The notes under the pieces are model-generated. The model saw only the letters and a program-made list of their open reading frames with translations. It was not told where the DNA came from and did not search any database. DNA of 64,000 bases, from positions 1-64,000 of the forward strand of contig JAQGDQ010001037.1 in assembly GCA_030141605.1 (NCBI GenBank), read 5' to 3'. This document shows, in pieces, positions 12,121 to 24,562 of the stretch (the stretch's first letter is position 1; each line of letters opens with the position of its first letter). Position numbers and translations under genes: made by a program. The stretch comes from Tubiluchus corallicola. Taxonomy: Eukaryota > Priapulida > Priapulimorpha > Priapulimorphida > Tubiluchidae.

Positions 12121-12323
12121 CCAGATAATCAGACAAAGCTCTCAAGTCTCCTCGGCAGATTGTCAAAACCTCTTCTTTACTGTGACGACCCATTCCCTGT
12201 GAACAGCACTGTCCACGGACTCTTCGCCAAATCATGCTCACAAGAAACCATCCGATCTGATTGTTCGAAATCTCGGGTAAGTTGGCACCTTTCTCGTAAA
12301 TCCAGCGCTGCATCACCAGACAC
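12121..12323 (-). CDS. FAXC: FAXC exon a, distal cassette (a1)
   Basis: 203-bp exon, TTCATCTAG acceptor and CTGG|GTAAGA donor. The first G completes a Trp codon begun in the exon at 27794-27990. The reading is CLVMQRWIYEKGANLPEISN, then a variable part, then QGMGRHSKEEVLTICRGDLR and ALSDYLG. The G-M-G-R-H/F-S-x-E-E and D-L-x-x-L-S/A-x-x-L-G signatures are those of FAXC. Phases in and out equal those of copies at 22162-22370 and 26270-26475. No membrane or thioredoxin-like exons are seen between 12324 and 16392, so this cassette has no N-terminus of its own. Confidence 0.85.
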
Positions 12324-12443
12324 CTAGATGAAACAGGTTCATGAAATTATGTGATTCATGGGCATGGGAAACCCTTTTTGGTATCACCTATTATTAATAC
12401 ACAAATTTCTGTTTTCAGATGGGCTTTATACAACTTTGGAGAT

Positions 12444-12586
12444 CTCTCTCACTCTCTCTCTCTCTCTCCCTCCTCCCTCCCTCTCTCTCTCTCTCTTTCA
12501 TCCTTTCTCTGTCACTTTCCTCTCTCTCTCCTATCTCCCTCTCTCTCTCCTCTCTGTCTCTCTCCCCCTCTCTCTCTCTACCTCTT

Positions 12587-12643
<57 letters not shown>

Positions 12644-12656
12644 TCCCTCTCCCTCT

Positions 12657-12695
<39 letters not shown>

Positions 12696-12790
12696 CCTCT
12701 CTCTCTCCTCTCTGTCTCTCTCCCCCTCTCTCTCTCTTTCATCCTTTCTCTGTCACTTCCCCTCCTCTCTCTCTCTCTCTCTCTCTCTCC
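12444..12790. repeat. CT-rich microsatellite
   Basis: A long CTCTCT/CCCT tract with TCATCCTTTCTCTGTCAC repeated twice. Every frame encodes Leu-Ser strings, which are not genes. A shorter CT tract lies at about 13010-13064. Confidence 0.95.
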
Positions 12791-13285
12791 TGCCCATCAC
12801 AAACAGAGATAGCCTGTACAAACAGACGTCATCTGCTCCAGTATTATAAGTGCATTGCATTTTTGGTGGCTTCATAGTACTCATTCTAGTAAAACACAAT
12901 GTAAAACGACAGCATTGCTACGGAAGTATGGACTGTAGGCTATAGTGCTGCCACACAACCAAATAAGGAATAACTTGTCTAACGTAGTTAAAGTGAACAA
13001 ATTCCTGACTCTCTCTCTCTCTCTCTCTTTCCCCTCCTCTCTCTCTCTCTCTCTCTCTCTCTCCTGCCCATCACAAACAGAGATAGCCTGTACAAACAGA
13101 CGTCATCTGCTCCAGTATTATAAGTGCATTGCATTTTTGGTGGCTTCATAGTACTCATTCTAGTAAAACACAATGTAAAACGACAGCATTGCTACGGAAG
13201 TATGGACTGTAGGCTATAGTGCTGCCACACAACCAAATAAGGAATAACTTGTCTAACGTAGTTAAAGTGAACAAATTCCTGACTC
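12791..13285. repeat. 274-bp tandem duplication
   Basis: The block beginning TGCCCATCACAAACAGAGAT at 12791 is repeated from 13065 with near identity over about 220 bases, separated by a CT tract. The offset is 274 bases. High identity indicates a recent event, or an assembly artefact. Confidence 0.9.
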
Positions 13286-13935
13286 TAATACCCTGGTTCA
13301 AACTTGGAAACCTAATCCAGTTTTCATCCAGAATGCCTATTCACATGGATAGAACTGATTTTTAAATTCATAACTTCAGAAATAGCTTTGCTTTTTTCTG
13401 TCTCAAGACAATTAGTTCTCTGGGAGGCTAGGTCTATAGTGCATAGCAAATGTTTACAATGCTTAAAAGTGAAACTTCATTTGTGAACATTTATTGTCTT
13501 GCTTTGGAACTAATAAATATGTTATGAAAAACTCTCATGCACAACTGATCATTGGTCTTCTACACAGACTTACTCAGTTTACAGTCAACCTCGGATATAA
13601 GGGACACCGCCGGACCGGAAAAAATCGTCCCTTATAACTGAAGTTGAGTTAAGCCGTGGGTGTATCTAGACCTGTACTTTTACCCATATTTTTATGGATT
13701 ATTGCTAGACATTCAGTGCAAATGGCATGTAGGAAGCTCCTTCAGTGATACGAGATGTATGTGACCTCGGCAACCGAGCTGTTCGAAGGCCGAGTTTGCG
13801 AAAAACTGACGTTAAAACTTCATCAATTTCGCTTTGATCATAGGGTCCCTTATATGCGAGGTAATTCAACTAGGTTTCTATTACGCGGGACCTGAAGATA
13901 TCGTCCCTTATAACTGAAAGTCCCTAATATCCGAG

Positions 13936-13988
<53 letters not shown>

Positions 13989-14060
13989 GATTTTTACATA
14001 GGAAAAACGTTACGAAAAATCTGGATCCGTGTTGGTGGTCCCTTATAAGAGAGCACCTTC
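13228..14060. repeat. Inverted duplication, right arm, with pogo-like MITE
   Basis: This is the reverse complement of blocks in 4390-5255. It contains ACAGTCAACCTCGGATATAA at 13581 and repeated CTTATA/GGGAC phrases. A long TA dinucleotide run at 13938-13984 interrupts the distal MITE half. Confidence 0.8.
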
Positions 14061-14074
14061 TACACATGACGTGT

Positions 14075-14590
14075 TTATCCAGGGCTGTGGTGGCTCGAAT
14101 TTAAAATTACTGGAGGTGCTCCTTCAGAAAATTTTTAGCCAATGTTTTAATACTGTGTAAAACGAAACAAGCATGTGTAATTTTAATGTTGGAATTTGTA
14201 ATTGTAATTTTAAACAAACAAACTTATGAAAGTTTATACATAGACTTGATAAATCCTAAACAAAAAAGTTTTTGTTTACTAATAGCCTAAATTGTCACAG
14301 TTCAAGCTTGATCCAATCAAAATAAGTACATGACAACTGACAAGAAACTGTGTGAGAGACAGTACTTTCTCTACCTCGGCTCAGACATGTGCACATGTTC
14401 GCATGTGCACAACAGTCAAACACTGCATTGCTGGAGTGCACTGTGCTGGGCTGTGAAGCAAACAGTACAACCCTCACGTGCTCTGGCTCCATACAAGTAT
14501 AAAGAAAGAACTAAAGAAAAAGACTTATTATACTGAATATTATCGATAGTATCGAATGAAAATAGGGGCTGCTGCAGTTCCCAGTAGCTA
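14075..14590. repeat. Dispersed repeat, family D copy 1
   Basis: Blocks such as CAGAAAATTTTTAGCCAA and ACTGTGTGAGAGACAGTAC recur in the same order at about 25540-25850. There are no coding motifs. The stretch 14600-15720 is AT-rich with nothing recognised. Confidence 0.65.
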
Positions 14591-15721
14591 CACACGAGTT
14601 GCCACTGTTCCATGGCTGAATTTCAAGCATTTTGTTGCAAACGTAAAATGAACGCCATGCCTAATAGCCGTGATTCATCAAAGACAATGTTTCAGCATTT
14701 AGTAATTCAAATAAAAACCATTAAGAAGTCCTATGATCAAAAAGTTTTTATTGATACACCTTTGTTCGAATGTGGTCATACATAAAAACCGTGGAATAAT
14801 AGTACGCACATAAGCACTCAGCACTACAGTGACACATTATAATGTTCTACCACCTAAGCCAACATCGGACCCCCGTCCAAAATGCCTTCAAAATTACAAA
14901 AATATCATAATCAAAAATACATTCACATTTATTGCAGTCTAAACGACAAAAATACATTTTTGTCGAGAGAAATATAATGGGAAATATTATGCTATTATTA
15001 TGCTATATCAAAATAATGGGAAATTTAATATGCTATAACAATTCACTAAAGTCTCGAGATTATGCTAAAAGTCTGGACGGGTTTAGGTTATTTAAACTAG
15101 TTACCAAGCCGAAAATAATTAAGAATGGACAATTTGCAGAGCCGTACTGCTCTATATTCATGATTACAATAACATCAAATGGAAAACTTACAGCAAAATG
15201 CTAGATCTATAATAATAAAGTAAACAATTTATATAATATAATAGACTAGTACAGTATCAGAGCTGCAGATAAACTAACTATATGTTATCAGGTACATCTT
15301 ACATTTGTCAAAACAAAACAGAATTTTTCCTTTATTTGTAGACGGAATTACAGCTAGAATTTTCAAATGATTTTTGGCCGAAACTGTTCTACGCTTCACC
15401 TGTGGTGTAATTTATAAACCTTTTAATCCCAGTTACGACAAAATAGTTAGGATTAAATTATAGTTATTAAATTATTATAAAATACTAAACTTTACGGTGC
15501 TGCCCAACTCCATAACCATGAATACAATATCTTATCCGAAACTTGGGGCAAATCCTAGATCTATATAACAACTTACAAAAATTATATAATATAATAGACT
15601 AGTAACGTATAAGAGCTGTGTAAAAAATATATATCATAACATCTTACGCTTGCCACAAATTATGAAATTAGAAATTGGTTTTTCATTTATTTTCAGACAG
15701 TGTTCGGTGTGACTTACTTCT

Positions 15722-16258
15722 AACACGTCTTACAGTATTTTCGTTACTAGTTACGATTCATGTTCATACGGCACATGATACATCACATTACAGTATTTTC
15801 GTTACTAGTTATGATTCATGTTCATACAGAACATGATACATCACGTTACAGTATTTTCGTTACTAGTTACAATTCAGGTTCACACGGTACATGATACATC
15901 ACGTTACAGTATTTTCGTTACTAGTTACAATTCATGTTCATACGGCACATGATACATCTTGTTACAGTATTTTTGCTACTAGTTATGATTCATGTTCACA
16001 TGGCACATTGATACATCACGTTACAGTATTTTCGTTACTAGTTACGATTCATGTTCATACGGCACATGATACATCACGTTACTGTATTTTTGTTACTAGT
16101 TATGATTCATGTTCATACAGCATATTGATACATCACGTTACAGTATTTTTGTTACTAGTTATGATTCATGTTCACACAACACATTGATACATCACGTTAC
16201 AGTATTTTCGTTACTAGTTACGATTCATGTTCACACAACACATTGATACATCACGCCA
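15722..16258. repeat. 58-bp minisatellite
   Basis: About nine copies of a 58-59 bp unit containing CATCACGTTACAGTATTTTC and TTACTAGTTACGATTCATG. It lies 135 bases downstream of the stop of proximal FAXC exon c2. Confidence 0.95.
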
Positions 16259-16392
16259 CACGACTAATATCATAATAATCTAATCATCTACTCACAGTGT
16301 CACTAGTTTACCAGTAACGGTTAGTGAAACTCTGAATTTCGAACGCTTTTCTAACAGGAGGCAGTGTCACCAAAAATCGAGGTCCACTATCT

Positions 16393-16493
16393 TTATTCCT
16401 CCTTTTTCTGGGCTCCGGCCAGCTCATTGTCCCAGTCGGGCCAGTAAATCTCTTTCATACGATAGCAGTAATCTTTCAGGTTAGAGAAATCGT
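16393..16493 (-). CDS. FAXC: FAXC terminal exon c, proximal cassette (c2)
   Basis: 101-bp stop-codon exon. The acceptor is GTTTGCAG; the split Asp codon is completed, then DFSNLKDYCYRMKEIYWPDW and DNELAGAQKKEE before TAA. It is near-identical in size and phase to c1 at 9887-9987. AATAAA overlaps the stop on the coding strand. Joined as 29141-29250, 28632-28770, 27794-27990, 22162-22370, 18690-18806 and this exon, the total is 873 bp, an open frame of 290 residues. Confidence 0.87.
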
Positions 16494-16779
16494 CTGCAAA
16501 CAAAATGAATCGCATGTTACACGTGCGTATCTTTAGGGGTGTATTTACCAAGCAGTTAAGTAAGCCATAAACTAGGGGACAAAATTTTGAGGGGCGTCAG
16601 ATTTTTAGGGTCCAGTGTTAAAAAACTCAGGCAGTTCTCCAAATATGAATCTTTTCCTGTTTCATATGAGGCAGTTTTGCCACACGGTTAGTTTCAAGGA
16701 GTTTTGATAGAGCGTGTATAGACCGTAGGATCTTTTTTTATTTTACTTGGATGTTGCCAAAAATTTCAAATACAAGTAG

Positions 16780-16945
16780 TTATAACACACCACAAGTAGT
16801 TACTTAATCATTATTATATATAAAAGCAGAATACCAGTAATTGTAATACATCACAAGCAGGTACTTAGACATTATTATATATAAAAGTAGAAAACCAGTA
16901 GTTATAACACACCACAAGCAGTTATTCAGTCACTTATATATATAT
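16780..16945. repeat. About 61-bp tandem repeat, three copies
   Basis: Units contain CACCACAAG(T/C)AGTTA and ATTATTATATATAAAAG. It ends in a TA-rich tract to about 16970. From 16970 to 17760 nothing else is recognised. Confidence 0.8.
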
Positions 16946-17766
16946 AAATATATATATATATATACATGTAAGTGTAAGGCCGCAAACAGGTACTGATTTT
17001 GTTTTTACATAAAAGCCAAACAACATACGAGATCAAATTAAATTTTGCAGAATTAATACATAAAAGACATTAAGTCATAAATAATTTTGCAGCCTCTCTA
17101 GATAAAAGCATATGTAAATGCATGTCATTAGCAATAGCCTCATGTGTACAAAAGTAGTAATACTACTAACACACCACAAGCAATTTTTCCAAAAGGTATA
17201 ATATATAAACGACCATAATTTGAAAAGGCTGCACTGAACTATCAGCAAAGGGAGTTGTGATATCTTAATACTCCTCTACATATTTTATTAACAAAATGTA
17301 GTCCGTATTTTTTAAGTAAATGAACTTTCAATACGATCACGACAAAATAGTCCTCTTTACAGGTTACACCTTTCGAAAGCAAGTAAGCAAAAACCAACAC
17401 AAATTGGCCACTCAGTTGAAAGCTAGAACTCCATGTTCATGTAATGCACGAACCGTGATCGCAATGCGTGATGCCTACTGACCGTTTCCATGCGTCCGTG
17501 AACGCTTTGCATACTCACAAAACTCACGGGCCATTTCCGCCGTTTTTGGTTGCTGTTTGTGAAAATTGGAAGTGATAATATTTGGAAGCCGTGAAACTAG
17601 TGATGATGTCTTATTACTAGTGTAACTGTCTAAATTTCAGCGCACAAGTGCACAAGAACTAATCACATCAGTGGCATTAGCTTATCATTGTACTATTGCT
17701 ATTAAATTCAACAAAATGCAAGTTATGCGGGCATAACATTTTGCACGAGAAAGAGCAACACACCTA

Positions 17767-18008
17767 GGGTTGCCAGATTAAAAATACAGGACACTCTTAA
17801 AATCTCTCTATATATTACTCTATATACAAATTTATACATTTGGTAGTAAAATTGCAGTAGTAAAAATTTATGTAAAAATAGCAGTACAAATTTATTTTTA
17901 TTATTAAATTTGAAAACGAACTAAGTACGGGATATTTTGGGTGTCCCTAAAAGGTCAGTACGGGACAGAGGACAAAATTATCATATAAGGGGCGTCTGGC
18001 AACCCTAA
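17767..18008. mobile_element. MITE with AGGGTTGCCAGA ends
   Basis: Left end AGGGTTGCCAGATTAAAAAT and right end GTCTGGCAACCCT are inverted repeats enclosing about 240 bases of AT-rich DNA. Small elements with such ends are common in animals. No coding capacity. Confidence 0.7.
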
Positions 18009-18689
18009 ATACACCATTTAGTGAAGGAATTAAAACTGAAAGTAAATACAGAACAGCACACTTCTTCCAACTCTCAAAAAACTCAAGTGAAAGAAATATT
18101 ACTGTGTATAGATCATGAAGCGACCAAAATTTACCCGCCCGGAAAGCCAATCAGCGAAAATGGTCACGGTAGACTCGAACTAGCTAAATCACCTAGGCAA
18201 CGGTGGTTTCCGGTGGGCAAGTTCACGCGACAGCAATCACGCTCGATTGAATATGGATCATGCATTATGGATTGCACATTATGCGCACGTGGAAACCCTT
18301 CGAGCATTTAAATACGAACTGCTGTACACGCACTGCATACAATGGATCACACATTACTCGTACATGGAGTTCTACGTTAAGGCTACAACAAAAAACTCGA
18401 ATATGTATAGTCGTTTAAAAAACTGAGGTTGCATAATTAATTTTTTCTAACGACAGCCAGTATCTGTTGACGTTCTAGAATCAGGAGAGGCCATAGTTTA
18501 CAGGAAAACAATTTTCTGATACAGAATTCCACAGAAAAGAGGCCCGAAGGAAAAACAGGCTTTACAAGTAGCCGTTCTCCATCTAAGAATGTCAGAACTT
18601 TGATACTTGTCAACGAGTAAGTGTGCGGAATATTTTTACAAGAACCTGCACATCTGCATCTGTGATTAGTAAACAAGAGAGCATCTTAC

Positions 18690-18806
18690 CCTGCATGAAC
18701 GATTCGTGAGGTGAATTAGGCATGCTCCACATACACTGCGCTAACATTCCAAATATGGCACAGTCAACTTCACATGGCGTTTCACCCATAAAATACTGCT
18801 TTGATC
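18690..18806 (-). CDS. FAXC: FAXC exon b, proximal cassette (b2)
   Basis: 117-bp exon between a TTTTTACCTAG acceptor and a CAGG|GTAAGA donor. It reads GSKQYFMGETPCEVDCAIFG then MLAQCMWSMPNSPHESFMQG. Both cysteines and the Phe-Gly-x-Leu-Ala-Gln-x-x-Trp core are shared with b1. Ten residues of 40 differ, mostly conservative (Ile/Phe, Tyr/Phe, Val/Met), suggesting both copies are under protein-level selection; this is inference. Confidence 0.9.
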
Positions 18807-18924
18807 CTAGGTAAAAAAATGTAAATAAATTATTAGTTTAGTATAGTTATTAGACCAAAAATAAACTGATTGAAATTCTGCCTGAAAGTTATTACTGCAA
18901 ACATCAATAGATGTCTATAAACAG

Positions 18925-20047
18925 GGAAACAGGTTCCTATGGGCTAAGTACGCAGGTCTATACACAGTCAAAGAGGTACCTATAGGCTAAGTATGCAGGT
19001 CTATAAACAGGGAAACAGGTACCTATGGGCTAAGTACGCAGGTCTATACACAGGCAAACAGGTACCTATGGGCCCAGTATGCATGTCTATGCGCAGGCAA
19101 ACAGGTACCTATGGGCTAAGTACGCAGGTCTATAAACAGGGAAACAGGTTCCTATGGGCTAAGTACGCAGGCCTATACACAGGTACCTATTGGCAAAGTA
19201 CACAGGTCTATACACAGTCAAAGAGGTACCTATAGGCTAAGTATGCAGGTCTATAAACAGGGAAACAGGTACCTATGGGCTAAGTACGCAGGTCTATACA
19301 CAGGCAAACAGGTACCTATGGGCCAAGTATGCATGTCTATGCGCAGGCAAACAGGTACCTATGGGCTAAGTACGCAGGTCTATAAACAGGGAAACAGGTT
19401 CCTATGGGCTAAGTACGCAGGTCTATACACAGGTACCTATTGGCAAAGTACGCAGGTCTATACACAGGCAAACAGGTACCTATGGGCTAAGTACGCAGGT
19501 CTATACACAGTCAAAGAGGTACCTATAGGCTAAGTATGCAGGTCTATACACAGGCAAACAGGTACCTATGGGCTAAGTATGCAGGTCTATACACAGACAA
19601 ACAAGTACCTATAGGCTAAGTACGCAGGTCTATACACAGGCAAACAGGTACCTATGGGCTAAGTACGCAGGTCTATACACAGGTACCTATTGGCAAAGTA
19701 CGCAGGTCTATACACAGACAAACAGGTACCTATGGGCTAAGTACGCAGGTCTATACACAGGCAAACAGGTACCTATGGGCTAAGTATGCAGGTCTATACA
19801 CGGACAAACAGGTACCTATGGGCTAAGTATGCAGGTCTATACACAGGCAAACAGGTACCTATGGGCTAAGTATGCAGGTCTATACACAGGCAAACAGGTA
19901 CCTATAGGCTAAGTACGCAGGTCTATACACAGGCAAACAGGTACCTATGGGCTAAGTATGCAGGTCTATACACAGGCAAACAGGTACCTATGGGCTAAGT
20001 ATGCAGGTCTATACACAGGCAAACAGGTACCTATGGGCTAAGTATGC
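18925..20047. repeat. 43-bp minisatellite
   Basis: About 26 copies of a 43-bp unit, AGGTACCTATGGGCTAAGTA followed by TGCAGGTCTATACACAGGCA. A block of about 265 bases inside it is itself duplicated (about 18950-19215 and 19215-19480), showing higher-order structure. It lies in the FAXC intron between exons a2 and b2. Confidence 0.97.
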
Positions 20048-21149
20048 ACACTATTGTGCTTCTTAGTTCATAATCTTACAATTACTCATAAAAATTACGA
20101 TAAAATAAACAACAGCAGCAACAGAGAAATAACATCTTAATTACAACAAGTCTATAAACTCGTTAAATATCGTGAACAGTTTGAATCACGTTAATGATGC
20201 CAATAATAGTTAACTATTACCTGACGCACTTTTGTCACGTTACCTTCCAGTGACAATGCAGCTATAATAAACATTTATTCTGTGCACAAGTTACTAAAGA
20301 GCATGCCCAGTCGAAGACTAAATAGCAAAGAACATGCAGATTCTACCGTTTGATCGTGCAATCAATACCATATTACACATGGGATTAATCAGGAAGAAAT
20401 TATGCTTAAGCAAACTATCATTTCCTACTGTATGCAAGCATTCTGTGACACGCACACTAACGCGCAACAGCCTAGGTAGTAACATCACTAAATAGAATGA
20501 CAGCTTGTTTTACTATCACGTAACTGAGTCATTCGTTTCAGTTTATCGGTTATTTTGCATACACAAACAAAAGGCTGCGAATAATTTAGAATTGATAACA
20601 AATATATCTTTCCTTAGTTACTAACGCAATTTTTATTATAAATTTATAATACTTGTATTTATTAAACATGTCTTGCAACAAGCTGCTAACATGTCACTTG
20701 ATTAACTAAATAATGTTAACTGAGAAAAATTGTTAACGTGAGAAAAATTGTTAACTGAGAAAAATTGTTAACGTGAGAAAAATTGTAAACTCTTGCACAT
20801 TGAGAATTCCAAAGCTATGCTACTATGTAAATAACAGTCAAGTAAATTTAAGATTTAAATATAGTTGTACTGTAGATCTAAACGAAAATGTAAAATTAAA
20901 GGTTAAGAACTCATTTAAAGATTATGTTTTAAGATATCTATTATAGCTCCTTACAACACTGTATAATGTAATATAATTACAAGGGAACTACAATGTGTGG
21001 TTATTATAAAGTTGAATATCTGTATATATGTTACCTTACTAATACCGCATTACCTGTTTTACTAACATCTTTATCTTTGTAAACTGTATATTTTATACGA
21101 AATAAACTCATAATAATAATAATAAATAAATGTTAATGTCGTACAAATA

Positions 21150-21285
21150 GGGGTGGCTGCTAGGTGACCTCATGATCTTATGGCACCCCGTCTCAATGTA
21201 GTGTTTATCATCTTAAAGAAACATTGTATATTATTATATGTGTAACTTTACATTAGACAAATAAAATCTAATCTAATTTAACTAT
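21150..21285 (+). mobile_element. 3' tail of a non-LTR retrotransposon
   Basis: GGGGTGG at 21150 pairs with CACCCC at 21184 around a GTGACCTCATGATC loop, then AATAAAATCTAATCTAA. The layout (hairpin, AATAAA, short tandem tail) matches other copies at 37190-37470, 38350-38468 and, reversed, 50030-50270. The preceding stretch 20050-21145 is AT-rich with a short GAGAAAAATTGTTAAC tandem at 20720-20790. Confidence 0.55.
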
Positions 21286-21339
21286 GAATGACCAAATCAC
21301 GACCATAGACATACTTATTACAGTTACTATGGTTACTGG

Positions 21340-21985
21340 TTGTTTCTGCAAGAGTCATACTGCTCTTTGTGCTTGTTGGTTTTGCTGTTGATGTTGCCGT
21401 TATTGTTTCTTTCATGTGCTATTCTTGTTGTTGCTGTCGTCGCTATGGCACTGTTGTTATTGTTGTTACGGCTGTTAACTCTGTTGTTGTCATTACTGTC
21501 ACTGCACCTGTTGTCATCGTTAACGCTGTTGTTGTCATTGTTTTTGTTTGAGCTGCTGCTGCTGTTGATGCTGTCATTGTCACCATTGTCACCTCTGCTG
21601 CTGCTGTTATCGGCAATGTTGCCGTTGTCGTTCTTATTGTTGCTCTTGCTGTTGTTGCTGATTGGTTGTTTCTGTTGATGTTATTACAGTTGCTGATACT
21701 GTTACTGTTGCTGTTATTACTGCTGATGCCTTGTTGTTACACCATCGTTGTTGTTTGTTGTTATTGTTGTTGTTATTGTTGATGTAGCTATTGTTGCTGT
21801 TCATGTTATTGTTGATGCTCCTGATGCCTCGTTGTTACCACCATCATTGTTTGTTGTTGTTGTCGTCATCGTTGTTATTGTTGTCGTCATCGTTGTTATT
21901 GTTGTTGTTATTGCTGATGCTGGTTGTTATTATTGTTGTTCTATGTTTTCTTTCTTTTCTTCACGTTCTTGCTACTATTGTTGTT
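21340..21985. repeat. GTT/CTG-rich trinucleotide tract
   Basis: Irregular TGTTGTTG, GCTGTTG and GTCATCG triplets. All frames give hydrophobic Leu/Val strings without homology. It lies about 180 bases past the donor of FAXC exon a2. Confidence 0.9.
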
Positions 21986-22161
21986 TAACTTATCAATATA
22001 TTATGCTAAAAATTCTTAGTTTCCAGATGTTTTATTTTCGCATGTAATTAAATTTAAAAGATTTATTTAAATAAAGTATTTATTTTGGCGGTTCGGCATC
22101 AAAAGAAAATAACAACTGATACTTAAACAAACAAAACCAATTTTCTAAACTAATAGCTCAC

Positions 22162-22370
22162 CGAGATAATCAGACAATGCTTTCAAATCACCATAACAAA
22201 TTGCCATAACCTCTTTTTTGTTGTGACGTCCCATTCCCTGCGACCACAACTTACGACGAATCGTCCGAGTGACCATAAACGCGACGATCGGCCCAAATTT
22301 ATTGCCCGAAATCTCGGCAAAGTGGGAACCGTGACCTTTCTCGTAAACAAAGCGCTGCACACCTAATCCC
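22162..22370 (-). CDS. FAXC: FAXC exon a, proximal cassette (a2)
   Basis: 209-bp exon with acceptor TTTATACAG and donor CTCG|GTGAGC. The first G completes the Trp codon of the preceding exon: W-GLGVQRFVYEKGHGSHFAEI, then SGNKFGPIVAFMVTRTIRRK and LWSQGMGRHNKKEVMAICYG, DLKALSDYLG. The R-x-x-W-x-Q-G-M-G-R-H and D-L-x-A-L-S-D-Y-L-G elements are the FAXC GST_C-like signature. A closer TTAG acceptor exists but would break phase. With exons b2 and c2 this is the default full-length model. Confidence 0.88.
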
Positions 22371-22504
22371 CTGTATAAAGAAGGTCTTTACACTGCTTAG
22401 CAATACTACAGGGTGGCACAAAACATTTTCCTGGAGGGACAGGATTGAAAACCAAAGAGTGACAGATAGTACAGAACAATTCACCACATCAACGTTCTGT
22501 TGAA

Positions 22505-22890
22505 TGGGGGTGAGCATCGAACGCTCGAATTCGATTCGAACGAGTTTCTTCAGTTCGAACTCGATTCGAATCCAAAACTATAGATTCGAATAATTCAGCA
22601 CTTCAATCACACGTGTTCTTTATCACTAAAACGATTGAAACATCATGCAATTAGCATAATTTAGCTGTGATTTCTGCACCCAATTTTAAAGAAATTACTA
22701 GTCGTTTTATTGCAGAACAAAATCTAGTGATATACATGATCTTTGTAAGACCAATTTTTACTGGTGGTTCGAAAATCTTCCAATGTCAATTCGAATTTGA
22801 AACACCGAAGTTCAGTTCGATTCGAATTCGAAAGTCACAAATTCGGTTCGATTCGAATTCGCTTTCTGGTAGAGAATGCTCACCCCTACT
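22505..22890. mobile_element. hAT-like MITE, family C
   Basis: It runs from GGGGGTGAGCATCGAACGCT to GAGAATGCTCACCCCTAC, about 385 bases, with GAATTCGATTCGAA in both subterminal parts. It is among the better preserved copies. Confidence 0.85.
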
Positions 22891-23049
22891 GTTGAAACAA
22901 TAACGAATCTATCACGCCCTCAAATTTAGTGTGAAAGCTTTGTACAGGAAGACATGTCACGCTAAAGACCCATATCAATGGGCAAAATAGGAATTAATCC
23001 TTACATTGGAATACGCATAAATAATTTTCTAATGACTTGTAATTAATTT

Positions 23050-23905
23050 TTTAGTATTCATAATTATCTTGCCAATGTCAGAGACCCAAATGCTGCTTCT
23101 AGTTGCTCTATGCAAAATGGGACTTTGGGAAGTATAAATTTTGTCATACTTCTGAGACATGGTCAAATTTGACAACAACTGATTGGGAGAAATTAGAAAT
23201 GATTCAAGCAAATGCTTTTAAAACATTATTAAATCTTAGTGAATGAAATACTGGGGATTAGTAACGGAAATAGGCATATGGCCTCTAAAACATAAAGTGA
23301 ATTATAGGAGATTGATGTTCTATCAGAATTTACTGATTAGTAAACCAAAGAGATTAGCATCAGAGGTACTCGAAATGCAAATATACAGTGCACATGAAAG
23401 GTCATGGTATAATGAAGTAGTTGAGGCTGAAAAATGCTAATAAAGAAAGGGTGAAGGTCAGGAAAAAGTCTGAAAGGAAGAAAGAAATAAAGAATAAGAT
23501 TGAATGTTGTATAAAGAATGAATGTGCAGAAAAATGCAGGAGCAGCACTAAATTAAGATTTTTAAGGCATACTGAGTGGAAACGACAAAATTACATAGAC
23601 ACATGCAAGCCAGAAGAGGTTAAAGATATATTGAAAATAAGACTGAATATGATTAAAGTTAAAGGGAACTACAAGAATGAGTTTAAGAATCAGTTATTAT
23701 GCCCAGTGTGTGGGGAAGATGATGATACTACTGAACATATGCTTAGATGTTACAGATATGGAGAATGGAAAAAAAATTGAACTCAGATGTATTAATGAAC
23801 AGTGAAAAGGAAGGATTGCTAGAAATTAGAAATCTAGTGAACGAATGCATGGAATACAGGATAAAGAAAAATAAAGACATTAAACTTGGAAAAGACAAAT
23901 AAAAG
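23050..23905 (+). pseudogene. Non-LTR retrotransposon fragment, C-terminal reverse-transcriptase region
   Basis: Broken coding sequence of a LINE. A first block reads WEKLEMIQANAFKTLLNLSE then a stop. The next reads GIWPLKHKVNYRRLMFYQNL and EVLEMQIYSAHERSWYNEVV. A final block has the C-terminal zinc knuckle CPVCGEDDDTTEHMLRCYRY. Several stops and a probable frameshift at the A run near 23769 break it; after that shift the reading continues LNSDVLMNSEKEGLLEIRNL to a stop near 23900. It lies in an intron of FAXC and runs opposite to the gene. The clade is undetermined. Confidence 0.8.
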
Positions 23906-24562
23906 ATCAGCGTTAAAGAAGAATAGACTTTGCACCCTATAAAGGTGCCCGCCTCGGATAGGTGGAGAGAGTCGAGTATCGCAATCGCAATACTTCACTG
24001 ATTGGGTAACAGTGATCAATCTTGATAAAAATGCACACTTTTCCTGTGGTCATTATCATTAATTGTTACAAATGATAAATATTACAATACAATTAATTCA
24101 TTATACAAAAACGTGACTGGTATACCAAATAAGTGAAAACAATCACATGGGAGGTACCTGCAGTAATAAAGCAAATCTAGCGCTGCAGGTGTGAAGGAGG
24201 GAGCAGGTGCAAAACATTGAATCTTAATTATAAATATTTAACTGACATCAGAAAACAGCTGAGTCCCGACAAATACTTAAACGAACGTTTAGTTTTAGTT
24301 CTCTGCAGCACATTTAACTATAGGATACATTATATACAGTAGCACTAATTAGCACGACTCAGTGGGTGAGCCCATGTAATGTAAATGCTTGTGGCAGGAC
24401 TGGCACCTAGTACTATCAGAGATAATCGCCTAAGGTTCTATGACGAGATAATGAATCTTAGAATTGTGATTTAATGTTAAACTTAAAGCAAAATCAGATC
24501 TAATCCAAAAGTGTAGGTCAAAACAATCTACTCTTTAAAATATGTGCATTGAAATGAAAAAA

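Noticed and set aside
12351-12877. Three overlapping Leu/Ser-rich frames on +
   Set aside because: Translation of a CT microsatellite.
15722-16258. CRISPR-like array
   Set aside because: Repeats run head to tail with no unique spacers; this is a minisatellite in an animal genome. The same holds for 10138, 18925, 42150, 54285 and 61565.
18993-19533. Repetitive 80- and 96-codon frames
   Set aside because: Translation of the 43-bp minisatellite; no start context or homology.
21340-22047. Hydrophobic frames that look like membrane proteins
   Set aside because: GTT/CTG triplet tract gives Leu/Val strings in several frames.
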